From Nocardia cyriacigeorgica (GTDB taxonomy: Bacteria > Actinomycetota > Actinomycetes > Mycobacteriales > Mycobacteriaceae), in NCBI RefSeq assembly GCF_010868145.1, contig NZ_JAAGUY010000022.1, positions 1 through 64,000 of the forward strand: 64,000 bases of DNA, given 5' to 3'. Within the stretch, counting starts at the first letter, position 1; each line of letters starts with the position of its first letter. Shown piece after piece: positions 53,501 through 61,045 of this stretch. Made by a program: the position numbers and the translations under genes. The notes beneath the pieces are model-generated. The model was given only the letters and a program-made list of their open reading frames with translations, was not told the DNA's origin and made no database searches.

Positions 53501-54576
53501 TGCACGTGGTGATCGCGTTGTCGCGGTGGATGGAAGCGCGCCCCGCGCTCAAGGATCAGATCGGCACCCGTCTCGAGCTGCGCCTCGGCGATCCGGCCGA
53601 CTCCGATTTCGGTCGAAAGGTCGCGGCGCTGGTTCCACAGGGTCGTCCGGGTCGCGGTATGACGCCGGAGAGCCTGCACATGCTGACCGCTTTGCCGCGG
53701 GTTGACGGAAACTCCGATCCACAGGATCTCAGCACCGGTGTCGCGAACGCGGTTCAGCAGCTTGCCTCGATGACGCCCGGTCGTCACGCGCCGAAGGTGC
53801 GTATGCTGCCGGAGCGGCTGGATCGCAACGATTTGCTGGCAACGCTCGAGGGGTGGGGCACCGTTGTGCCCGGTCGGAAGAACGCCAGCATTCCGATCGG
53901 TATCAGCGAGTCCGAACTGGCGCCTGTGTTCCTCAACTTCAACGAACAGCCCCATTTCCTCATCTTCGGTGACACCGAATGCGGCAAGACCACGCTGCTG
54001 CGCGGAATCTGCCAAGGCATCATGGAGTCGAACAGGCCGCAGGAAGCGGCCATCATCCTTGCCGACTACCGCCGCACATTGCTCGGTGGTGTCGAAGGTG
54101 ACCACATCGCGGCGTACGCGACGAGTGCGCAGGGTCTCACCACGAATGTCAAAGACATTGCGGGACTGCTCGCGTCGCGGATGCCGGGCCCGGACATCAC
54201 GCCACAGCAGTTGCGTGATCGCTCCTGGTGGGCAGGTCCGGATCTGTATCTGATCGTCGATGACTACGACCTGGTTGTGACAGGCAGCGGCAACCCGATC
54301 GCGCCGATCGTCGAATACCTGCCGCACGCGAAGGATGTCGGCTTCCACCTGATCATCGCCCGCCGCTCCGGCGGTGCGGCACGTGCCCTGTACGAGGCGG
54401 TGATCTCGCGGTTGCGCGACTTGGCTACGCCCGGCCTGATCATGAGTGGCACCAAGGACGAAGGAATTCTGCTGGGCAATGTCAAACCCAGTGCGATGCC
54501 GCCGGGTCGAGGCACAATCGTCAGCCGAGCCGGCACCGAGCTTGTCCAGACCTCGTGGATGCCTCCCATCGCATGA
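50536..54576 (+). CDS. eccC4: EccC-type FtsK/SpoIIIE ATPase (ESX-4 locus)
   Basis: 1346 residues from ATG 50536 (MSTVRFQRRARREMPRTPGG); longer frames upstream overlap eccD4 antisense. N-terminal membrane helices are Met-rich (LLMKLMPVVMVIGMVGMMALM), like those of locus 1. Three ATPase domains with GATGSGKS (485-492), GGPQSGKS (843-850) and ECGKT (around 1151). The stop overlaps the next start (ATGA), coupling it to the Rv3446c-family gene, the order seen in mycobacterial ESX-4. Confidence 0.94.
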   Translation: MSTVRFQRRARREMPRTPGGEVTLQPPPEIPRVTPGNLLMKLMPVVMVIGMVGMMALMFTQGGSKMMSNPMSMMFPVMMLFSMVGMFAGQGGGKGQKAAEANEDRKDYLRYLDQVRKDVDDTATQQRAAVEWSHPEPGLIWMLAGTSRMWERRAGDKDFCHARIGIGGQRLATRLIAPETGPVEELEPIAAVSLRRFVRAHSTVPDLPTAIAVKGFATIALDGDRGEARDMTRAMLLQLAMFHGPDQVLLAVVCGPDTASEWEWTKWLPHSQHPDAQDGIGTQRMFYSSIREAAAGLQPLLANRVRYSRNQPANANLVHIVIVVDGGLLESEDDQLRESGYEGVTILDLCGYAPRLAVSRGIKMIVENGECVGRGATGNQERFAMIDQISPEQAQQVARRLAPFRAASQRSSDIEVSDTEVISTWSQLMNLGDIGTFNPEHAWRPRYGRERLRVPFGVGADGLPVVLDIKEAAESGMGPHGLCIGATGSGKSEFLRTLVLSLLATHSPDQLNLVLVDFKGGATFLGFDDVPHVAAVITNLEDEADLVDRMRDALAGEMNRRQEVLRQAGNFANVSEYEKARAAGADLDPLPALFVVLDEFSELLTQHPDFAELFVMIGRLGRSLHVHLLLASQRLEEGKLKGLESHLSYRIGLKTFSANESRQVLGVPDAYNLPNSPGGGYLKSDSGEIQRFQASYVSGDYVGGGSQRDMTIATQAGEIDVRARPFAAGHVDFRNADRVPLPSAPTDDPEPQVSEDGERLSNIGMLVQRIKDHGRPAHEIWLPPLDDAPTLDQLVPRSILTGEYAAVATLRAPIGIVDRPYDQRRDPLIVDLSGSRGNVAIVGGPQSGKSTMLRSLIMSMSLTHTAEQVQFYCLDFGGGTLASLEGMPHVGSVAGRLDEDKVRRTIAEMTTIVRQRELRFRQLGIESMAEFRRLRSMDPSSSPAAAGAHEDPFGDAFLVIDGFGSIRQDFDALEQTIMNLAVQGLSYGVHVVIALSRWMEARPALKDQIGTRLELRLGDPADSDFGRKVAALVPQGRPGRGMTPESLHMLTALPRVDGNSDPQDLSTGVANAVQQLASMTPGRHAPKVRMLPERLDRNDLLATLEGWGTVVPGRKNASIPIGISESELAPVFLNFNEQPHFLIFGDTECGKTTLLRGICQGIMESNRPQEAAIILADYRRTLLGGVEGDHIAAYATSAQGLTTNVKDIAGLLASRMPGPDITPQQLRDRSWWAGPDLYLIVDDYDLVVTGSGNPIAPIVEYLPHAKDVGFHLIIARRSGGAARALYEAVISRLRDLATPGLIMSGTKDEGILLGNVKPSAMPPGRGTIVSRAGTELVQTSWMPPIA

Positions 54577-56036
54577 CCGTCGTCGAGCTGACTCTCACCG
54601 AATCGCGCCTGTGGGCGCGGAGCTCGAACACTCACGCGGACCTGCCGCCGTCGGTCGCACCCGGCAGCGACGGAATGAGTCTCGTCGTGGGCGAGCCGCT
54701 CGTCCCGCAGTCGATGGCATGTTCGGCAGTGCAACTCCTGACGGCCGACCGGATCGCCTATCTGCCGAGCTTGCCCTCACCCGTCGATGCCATGACCGCG
54801 GTCTTCGGCAGAATGCTTGCCGAGCTACGGGTTCAAGAGCCCTGTGAGCGCCTCACGATCGTTACGCCGACCGAATGGGGGACGAGGCGCCGTTCCGACA
54901 TCGAAACAGCCGCCTCTCGCCTGGCCTCCGAGGTCGAATTCCACGTAGCGGCGTTGCGTGCGGTGGCTGCCGATACTCGAAACCGAGACCGCCGCACGGT
55001 GGTGATCGAGTTCGGTCCGCTGTCGACCACCGCGACATCGGTGATCTACGGCCAGCAAGGGCCCGAAATCGAGGCGTGTGAGCACGAACCGAACCTGGCT
55101 GCGGTCGAGATCGCCCCGGACAGCCCGGGTTTGAGCGAACTGCGGGCGCTCTTCGAACGCCTGCTCGCAGGACGGCCTACCGACAGCGTGTTGATAGTCG
55201 GCGGAGCCGACCCGGGTCTTCTCGAGCTCATCGGTTCTGCCGTCACGGAAATTTCCGGACCCGATACCGAGCTTCGGACTGTGGCGAGCGCTGATCTGGC
55301 TCGCAACAAACTGACCGAGGCCACGCACTACCCGACGGCGGCGATTCCACAACTCCCACAGACAGAATGGCTCCAGCCATTGCGTGAGCGCGCTGCGGCC
55401 ACCCGCCCGCCTCGTTCGCGCACACCGATCTACATCGGTGCGGCCGCCGTCGCGGCGATACTGGTCGCGGGCATAGGCGCAGCTGTGGTGCTGACCCAAC
55501 CCGAGGATGCAGGAAGCGCGACAGCCGCGGCCCACTCGTCGACGGTTACCGAAGTTTCGTCGTCCGCGGTCGCGCCGACGACCGCTCCGAAGGCGACCAC
55601 CACGAAGACGACACCGGCGCCTCAAACCATCGGCAACCTCAAATTTGAAGTTCCTGCCGGATGGCGGGTCATAGATGCGGCAGGCGGATCCCGCATCTAC
55701 CTGGTCCCTGAAGACGGCACCAAGGCTCGAATCACGCTCACCCAGAAGCAAGTAGTCCCTGGCGTCGGCTACGAACAGGTTGCCGCCAACCTCGAGGCTC
55801 AGATCGGGCAACGTCCCGCAGGAACAATGAGCCCCCTGCGCCGCGATGTGGTCTTCGGCGGCCGTTCCGGCCTGGCCTACACCGAGCATCCAGACGACGG
55901 CTCGCAGGTCGACTGGCATGTTATCGTCGAACACAGCACCCAAGTCGGGATCGGGTGTCAATATCAGACAGGGGGGCAAGACACGACAACACAACTCTGT
56001 GCAGCTGTCGCAACCACGCTGGAAGTCATCCCATGA
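54573..56036 (+). CDS. Type VII secretion-associated protein, Rv3446c family
   Basis: 487 residues from ATG 54573, overlapping the eccC4 stop by 4 bases. The N-terminal 270 residues are an actin-like/ASKHA-looking alpha-beta part (LTIVTPTEWG, RTVVIEFGPLSTTATSVIYG, SVLIVGGADPGLLELI). A single membrane helix (about 290-310: YIGAAAVAAILVAGIGAAVVLT) is followed by a Thr/Ser/Ala linker and a compact extracytoplasmic domain (NLKFEVPAGWRVID ... LEVIP). Family identity rests on position (eccC4, this gene, esxU, esxT) and layout. The role is not known; the chaperone-like ATPase reading of the N-terminus is inference. Confidence 0.78.
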   Translation: MTVVELTLTESRLWARSSNTHADLPPSVAPGSDGMSLVVGEPLVPQSMACSAVQLLTADRIAYLPSLPSPVDAMTAVFGRMLAELRVQEPCERLTIVTPTEWGTRRRSDIETAASRLASEVEFHVAALRAVAADTRNRDRRTVVIEFGPLSTTATSVIYGQQGPEIEACEHEPNLAAVEIAPDSPGLSELRALFERLLAGRPTDSVLIVGGADPGLLELIGSAVTEISGPDTELRTVASADLARNKLTEATHYPTAAIPQLPQTEWLQPLRERAAATRPPRSRTPIYIGAAAVAAILVAGIGAAVVLTQPEDAGSATAAAHSSTVTEVSSSAVAPTTAPKATTTKTTPAPQTIGNLKFEVPAGWRVIDAAGGSRIYLVPEDGTKARITLTQKQVVPGVGYEQVAANLEAQIGQRPAGTMSPLRRDVVFGGRSGLAYTEHPDDGSQVDWHVIVEHSTQVGIGCQYQTGGQDTTTQLCAAVATTLEVIP

Positions 56037-56053
56037 CACCAGCTCAAAATTCT

Positions 56054-56069
56054 TTCCAAATTGATGGAA
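56054..56069. promoter_or_regulatory. AT-rich inverted repeat before esxU
   Basis: TTCCA (56054-56058) and TGGAA (56065-56069) are inverted around six bases in a locally AT-rich part of the 130-base gap before the esx pair. It could be an operator of a separate esx promoter; TTGGGC (56074) and TCTAGT (56096) are possible weak -35/-10 elements. Confidence 0.3.
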
Positions 56070-56166
56070 CCGATTGGGCGGGTCGCTGCGTCCAATCTAG
56101 TAGTTGGAGCGAATCGGCTCGGTCCACGACGGGCGGCCGAATCAAGTCACAAGAACGGAGTGCATG

Positions 56167-56505
56167 ATGGCGGGTACCGTGAGGAACGACCTTGCGACGA
56201 TGCAGGCGACTGCCACGCATATCAAGAATGTCAGCTCTCAGATCCAGAGCGAGATTACCGGGGTCAGGAATCTGGTCGACGGCGCAACCCACTGGGGCGG
56301 TTCAGCGAAGGGCGCGTTCAATACTGTGATGGAGGATTTCAACTCGGCGGCCGTAAACCTGAAGACCATCCTGGAAGACAAGATCGCCGCGAACATCGAG
56401 AAGAACGGCGTGGGGTACGACCAGCAGGAGCAGGATATCCAGGCGCAGGTGCTGAAGGCCGGCGCCTCCGGTGAGCTCGGATCCAGCCTCAACATCAAGC
56501 TGTAA
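56167..56505 (+). CDS. esxU: EsxU-like WXG100 protein
   Basis: 112 residues from ATG 56167, with GGAG (56157-56160) at a better distance than from ATG 56164. Helical hairpin with W-G-G at 43-45. YDQQE (84-88) matches the YxxxD/E export signal. Position between the Rv3446c-family gene and the EsxT-like gene is that of esxU. It forms a heterodimer with the next product (family knowledge). The orthologue name is by synteny. Confidence 0.8.
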   Translation: MAGTVRNDLATMQATATHIKNVSSQIQSEITGVRNLVDGATHWGGSAKGAFNTVMEDFNSAAVNLKTILEDKIAANIEKNGVGYDQQEQDIQAQVLKAGASGELGSSLNIKL

Positions 56506-56554
56506 TCGTACGATCTTCGAAATCAACAGAATCGCTGAAATAGGGAGATGAATC

Positions 56555-56848
56555 GTGGCTGATCAGGGGATCAATTACAGCAAGGAACAGCTGATCGAGC
56601 TGGCCAACCAGATCCGTGCCAGCGAACGTCGTCTGCAGGAAACGCAGGAGGAGCTCAAGGGCTACGTGAACGGTCTGGTGGCGGAGTGGGATGGTGCTGC
56701 TCGCGAATCGTACCAGACGGTCCAGGCCGAATGGGACACGGCGCAGCAGACGATCATGACCACCCTCGAAACGATCGCCAAGGTCGTTGAGGACGGTGCG
56801 ATTTCCATGGACGAGATGGACATGATGAACTCGCGCTCTTGGGCGTAA
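56555..56848 (+). CDS. esxT: EsxT-like WXG100 protein
   Basis: 97 residues from GTG 56555 with AGGGAGATG upstream. Helical hairpin with W-D-G at 45-47 (EWDGAA). No YxxxD/E in the C-terminus (MDEMDMMNSRSWA), so export would rely on the EsxU-like partner. Last gene of the ESX-4 block; a perfect hairpin follows. Confidence 0.82.
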   Translation: MADQGINYSKEQLIELANQIRASERRLQETQEELKGYVNGLVAEWDGAARESYQTVQAEWDTAQQTIMTTLETIAKVVEDGAISMDEMDMMNSRSWA

Positions 56849-56873
56849 TTCAGCTGTTCCTCGCGAACATGCG

Positions 56874-56905
56874 ATGGGCTCCGGCGTTTTCGCGCCGGAG
56901 CCCAT
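56874..56905. terminator. Bidirectional terminator after esxT
   Basis: A perfect 13-bp stem (56874-56886 with 56893-56905) with loop TTTTCG between the convergent esxT-like and kinase genes. Strong candidate terminator for both. Confidence 0.8.
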
Positions 56906-56929
56906 TTGTGTCTCGGATGGAAATGCGGA

Positions 56930-58471
56930 CTACCTGACCCGACCCTGAAGCGCCGGTATCGCCTTCTCGATCAGTACCGATTCGGAATTCGCCGACCAAT
57001 TGCGCAAAGCGACAACGGCAGTCGGGTCATCCAGTGCGATCACTGTCGCGGCAGATCCGGTGATGAGGAAGGGCAGCCCGGACAGGCCTCCTCCACCGGC
57101 GTCCGAGTCGCTGCGGACGACCAGGATGTAGCTGTCCCGATCCGCGATCAACCTGGAAGTATCCACGGTCCGTGGCGATGGCTCATCGCCTTGCTTCTCA
57201 TAGCTGACGTTGTAGACGAACCCGAGATCCTCGAAGAACTTCGTCTGCGGCGATGGTCTCAAATAGACTGCGGGGTCGCCATTCTCGCTGTAGTCGATCA
57301 GGGTGATCGTTTTGCCATGGAAGGCAGGATTGCTCTGGCGGGCCTTGCCGATCGGCGTTTGCGCTTCGGCGGTAGGTGTCGCACCGTCCGCAGCTGCTTC
57401 GGCCGACCCTGGCGAATCCTCGTCCGACATGGCGAGCGTTGTGCCGCCTATAGCAAGTCCGAGGACAACGACTGCCGCGCCGACAGCGGTGGGCCAGCGC
57501 CGCCAACTCTTCTGCTGGCCGGGCGACGCCCGCGTGTCCGCCGCGACATCGGGTTCGGAAACCGGTCGTGGATCGATGACCTGCACCGGATAGGTCGGCG
57601 ATGTTGTGCTCGACACCGGGTTATGGCCCGGCACAAGGGCATTCGCCGCTGCCTCGGTGAACTCTCGGCAGCTGTTGAACCGATCGCCGGGCTGCTTTGC
57701 CAACGCCGTGGCGAATACCTGGTCGAGCGCGGCGGGAAGCCCCGGATTGACCGCGGTCGCCTGTGGCGGTGGCTGATGGAGGTGCCCCATGATGACCATC
57801 GCGGGTTGGGCGCCGGGGTACGGGTTCTGACCGGTGATCAGCTTGAACAGTGAGCAAGCGAGACTGTAGATGTCGGCGCGATGATCGAGAGGCTGTCCGG
57901 ACAGCTGCTCAGGCGGCGCGTAGGCAATCGTCGCGAGCATGCTTCCGGTATTGGTCAGCTCCGAGGCATCGTCGGCTGCCTTCGCAACACCGAAGTCGGT
58001 CAGCAGGACACGCTCGTCTTCGCCAGTGTCCGGAGACGAGATCAGGAAATTTGCCGGCTTGACGTCGCGGTGCAGCAGGCCGCGTCGGTGTGCGTAGTCA
58101 AGGCCTTTGCCGACCTCGGTGACTATTCGAAGCGCACGCAGCGGCGTCATCGAGTGAGGGTCATCGGCTGTCACCGCAGACGCGTCGGTTCCCTCGATGT
58201 ACTGCATCGAGATCCACAACCGGCCGCTCTCATCCCCGCGGTTGTACACCGAGACGATGTTCGGATGGTCCAGGCCTGCCGCGATATTGGCCTCGCGCTC
58301 GAAGCGGACGCGGAACTCGCGGTCACGCGACAACTCCGGGCTCAGCACTTTCATCGCATCCATTCGGGGCAGGCTCGGATGCTTTGCGAGATATACGGTG
58401 CCCATCCCGCCCGCCCCGAGCGCCTTCACGATTCGGTACCCGCCGACGATGGTTCCCGGGCTCAGCGCCAT
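56930..58471 (-). CDS. Receptor-like Ser/Thr protein kinase (K1)
   Basis: 513 residues from ATG 58471 with AGGAGG 9 bases upstream; the frame from 58570 overlaps the upstream gene. Hanks-type kinase domain: glycine loop GAGGMGTV (19-26), Lys41, catalytic Asp136 (HRDVKPAN), Asp159 (DFG), activation loop ending APPEQLSG. A membrane helix at about 327-348 and an extracellular domain of about 165 residues follow, with NPAFHGK, DLGF, EPSPR and GAGGGGLSGL motifs; it is not PASTA, NHL or another sensor I recognise. Complete catalytic residues suggest an active kinase. It lies 46 bases after a DUF7373 lipoprotein gene, a likely partner. Confidence 0.92.
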   Translation of the reverse strand: MALSPGTIVGGYRIVKALGAGGMGTVYLAKHPSLPRMDAMKVLSPELSRDREFRVRFEREANIAAGLDHPNIVSVYNRGDESGRLWISMQYIEGTDASAVTADDPHSMTPLRALRIVTEVGKGLDYAHRRGLLHRDVKPANFLISSPDTGEDERVLLTDFGVAKAADDASELTNTGSMLATIAYAPPEQLSGQPLDHRADIYSLACSLFKLITGQNPYPGAQPAMVIMGHLHQPPPQATAVNPGLPAALDQVFATALAKQPGDRFNSCREFTEAAANALVPGHNPVSSTTSPTYPVQVIDPRPVSEPDVAADTRASPGQQKSWRRWPTAVGAAVVVLGLAIGGTTLAMSDEDSPGSAEAAADGATPTAEAQTPIGKARQSNPAFHGKTITLIDYSENGDPAVYLRPSPQTKFFEDLGFVYNVSYEKQGDEPSPRTVDTSRLIADRDSYILVVRSDSDAGGGGLSGLPFLITGSAATVIALDDPTAVVALRNWSANSESVLIEKAIPALQGRVR

Positions 58472-58517
58472 AGTGGACAGCCTCCTGATTCGAGCCCGAC
58501 CCGAATGTGTTCGGTCA

Positions 58518-59786
58518 TCATCGAGCATTCGCCAGAATCGAGTACTGGGCGGCCGCGCGTTGATGGACATCGACCAATTGATCGCTTGTCACTATCCCGA
58601 CATAGTTGTGGTAGGCCACCATGCAGACGAATCGATCGAATCGTGCCGTGCCGTATTTCTCGGATGTCTCCGCGCACGTCGAATCCGGGATGTTCAGCGG
58701 TGGGGCGGCACTTCTGGTGGTCGCGAAGGGAAACAGCTTGTCGGTGACAGCTTTTCTTGCGGACTCATCGTTCTCGGTGCGCACGACGATGGAGTCGCCG
58801 GCTGAACCGAAACGCACAGCGTTCATGGCCTTGTAGCTGGAACGCGCGGTGGCTCGGTCGGGTGCGACATGCAAGATTCCGCGTAGGCCGACGCTCGAGG
58901 AAGAGTCGCCGAGGGATGGAGCGCCGGAGTTCAACGGGTCCATTGCGCGAACAACCAGACGATCTGGATCCCATGGCAGGGAGAGCAATTGAACATCGGT
59001 GATCGGTGGGAGCTGATCCAAGAGTGGGAGCTGGGTGTCGTAAGCCTTTTCGGTGAGGCTCGTCAGCGCCTGCAAGTCGTTCGAGGGGGCTGAAATCTGG
59101 TATCCGACGACGTAGGTGCCGTGCGCGATCGTCGACCTCATGAAAGGTGACTCAGGGTTCCAATGGCTGTGCGCGCCGGGATACTTGTCCAGTGCCACAG
59201 GCCTGTTCTTCTCTGTGAACTGTGCGAGATCGCGATCGTGGAACTGTTGCGCGGCGAGTTTCGCCGAGTCTTCATCGGGGAACTGCAGGACTATCGTCGC
59301 AAGTGTGGTCGACTTCGGTTCGCTCTTCTTCGGCCACTGGCGGGAAAGCTGAGTGATGTATGCGGGTTCGCTACTCCCGCCAGAGGCGAAGGCATATAGA
59401 TACCGGTTGGTCTCCGCGATCGTGCGCATATCTGTTCCGAAGCGATCGAACTCGGATTCGATCATCACCTCGAATGTGACTTGATCCTCGAGGGTGTATT
59501 TCAGTGCGGGGTCGATTTCATCCGCAGTTGCCACGTAGTCGGCGACGCGCATGCCTGCGACCTGTTTCATATCGTAGAACGGAGCGCGGATCGGGTCATC
59601 ATGGGCGTCGACAGGCTCGGTCGGGTATTGTCCGGTGTCGAGATTCCGGACGTCGATCTCGCCCGGCAGCGGGCTCCCGGTCAGAGTATCGCCGCACGCC
59701 ATGACGGAAGTAGCGAGCAGGCCGATCGTCACCGTGCTGGTGAATGCTCGTCGAATTGCGTGAAAGCGACTGTGCTGGTTGATCAT
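58518..59786 (-). CDS. DUF7373-type lipoprotein (L1)
   Basis: 422 residues from ATG 59786, giving a lipoprotein signal with lipobox SVMAC; a longer frame from 59891 would overlap L2. After the Cys: LDTGQYPTEP (shared with L2 and L3), a large alpha/beta part with LQFPDEDSAKLAAQQF, YPGAHSHWNPE, and the family C-terminal VDVHQRAAAQYSILANAR. Two late Cys (TCAET, FVCMVAY) may form a disulfide. DUF7373 is assigned from memory of Nocardia proteins with these features. Anchored outside the membrane. Overlaps the L2 stop by 4 bases. Confidence 0.78.
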   Translation of the reverse strand: MINQHSRFHAIRRAFTSTVTIGLLATSVMACGDTLTGSPLPGEIDVRNLDTGQYPTEPVDAHDDPIRAPFYDMKQVAGMRVADYVATADEIDPALKYTLEDQVTFEVMIESEFDRFGTDMRTIAETNRYLYAFASGGSSEPAYITQLSRQWPKKSEPKSTTLATIVLQFPDEDSAKLAAQQFHDRDLAQFTEKNRPVALDKYPGAHSHWNPESPFMRSTIAHGTYVVGYQISAPSNDLQALTSLTEKAYDTQLPLLDQLPPITDVQLLSLPWDPDRLVVRAMDPLNSGAPSLGDSSSSVGLRGILHVAPDRATARSSYKAMNAVRFGSAGDSIVVRTENDESARKAVTDKLFPFATTRSAAPPLNIPDSTCAETSEKYGTARFDRFVCMVAYHNYVGIVTSDQLVDVHQRAAAQYSILANAR

Positions 59787-61006
59787 TCCGCGTTCACCAA
59801 CAAGGCGTACTGAGCTGAGATCCGCTGTTGAGCGTCCAGAAGTTGCGATGACCACGTATAGGCCGCGTAGCGCCCATGCGATACCGAGCAATAGAACCGG
59901 AAGGCCAGCATTTCCCGGCCTATGTACTCGATGCAGCGCGCTTGCGGGAGGTTTCGTGGTGAATCCTCGCTGCGGTATTTGCGTGAGAGCTTGGTGAGGT
60001 GGGCGCTGACTTTCGCTGCACTGGCGGCGTCCTTTGCTCGAAAGAGTTCGGATCCATCGAAAGCGAACTTGTCGACGCCGTTGTCGTCGATTACCTGCCT
60101 CAGCTCACTCATGTCGACCGCGAAATGTACGGCTGAAACACCGTCGTAAACACCTGGTGGGTTTTTGGTTCCTTCGCTTGTGGTCCCGGGCAAGGTGCGT
60201 CCGAGGACGCCCTCCGGGTCCACATCGATGTCCATCAGCTTGTCCGGTGGGGTCGGCTCGAACTCGGACATTGCGGGTATGACCACATCCAAGTTTCTCT
60301 CGACCAAACCTTGCAGCCCGGCGAGGTCGTGCCGTTCGACATATGACAGTTTGTAGTCGTAAACCCAGCTGTAGATCACGACCGGCCCAATGGCGTACCA
60401 GGAGCCGATCGATTGACTACCGTCCGGTTGCCAGTGTGCGCGGGCTTCAGGATATTTCGGGATCTCGACGCGTTGATTTCGGTTGTTGTACTCGAAGTCG
60501 ACTCGCTCGAGTTCCGCGGCCGCCTTCTGCGCTGATTGCTCGTTCGGAAACAGTAGGGCGGCATTGAGAATGTCGATGCCCTCGTTGTCGCGCTCGCTAC
60601 CTGCTGTCGTGACGAACCCACCGATGAAGTCGGGCGCCGCCTCGGGGAACCGTTCGGTGGCCATAATCGCGCCAAGCGGCTTCGGATCGATGAACGCGTT
60701 GACCCACATACCGTCGTTGTGGACGAAGACCGGGTCGGTGGCGGACGGCAACGGAAGGTAGTTGCCGAGCCGTTGGGCCTCGACCAGCCGCGCGTGCTCG
60801 AGGGAAACAGGCTTTCCGAGGTCACGCGGCTGGGTGGGGAAACTGCCTGGATCGAGTTGCGCTATATCGACCGCCGGTGCGGGAGCCGGATCGGGAGCGG
60901 CGGATGAAGCCTCATCCGCGCCGCAACCACCGACGCTCACCGTCAACGCGCTGGCAGCCAGAATGGTCCAAGCGGCCCGGGCCACCCGTGACCTCGCCGT
61001 TGGCAT
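59783..61006 (-). CDS. DUF7373-type lipoprotein (L2)
   Basis: 407 residues. Signal peptide ARAAWTILAASALTVSVGGC with lipobox VGGC. Shares LDPGSFPTQP, LLFPNEQSAQKAAAEL, YPEARAHWQPD and the C-terminal LDAQQRISAQYALLVNAE with L1 and L3, and a Cys pair late in the chain (ARCIEY, FRFYCSVSHGRYAAY). It starts 39 bases after the K2 stop and overlaps the L1 start (ATGA). Function unknown; extracytoplasmic. Confidence 0.78.
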   Translation of the reverse strand: MPTARSRVARAAWTILAASALTVSVGGCGADEASSAAPDPAPAPAVDIAQLDPGSFPTQPRDLGKPVSLEHARLVEAQRLGNYLPLPSATDPVFVHNDGMWVNAFIDPKPLGAIMATERFPEAAPDFIGGFVTTAGSERDNEGIDILNAALLFPNEQSAQKAAAELERVDFEYNNRNQRVEIPKYPEARAHWQPDGSQSIGSWYAIGPVVIYSWVYDYKLSYVERHDLAGLQGLVERNLDVVIPAMSEFEPTPPDKLMDIDVDPEGVLGRTLPGTTSEGTKNPPGVYDGVSAVHFAVDMSELRQVIDDNGVDKFAFDGSELFRAKDAASAAKVSAHLTKLSRKYRSEDSPRNLPQARCIEYIGREMLAFRFYCSVSHGRYAAYTWSSQLLDAQQRISAQYALLVNAE

Positions 61007-61045
61007 AGCGGACTTCCCCCTTGTGATCGAGCGTCCTCGCGGATG

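Noticed and set aside
51457..54348. 963-aa minus-strand open frame
   Set aside because: It is the antisense of eccC4, whose three ATPase motifs are intact; long antisense frames are expected at this GC content.
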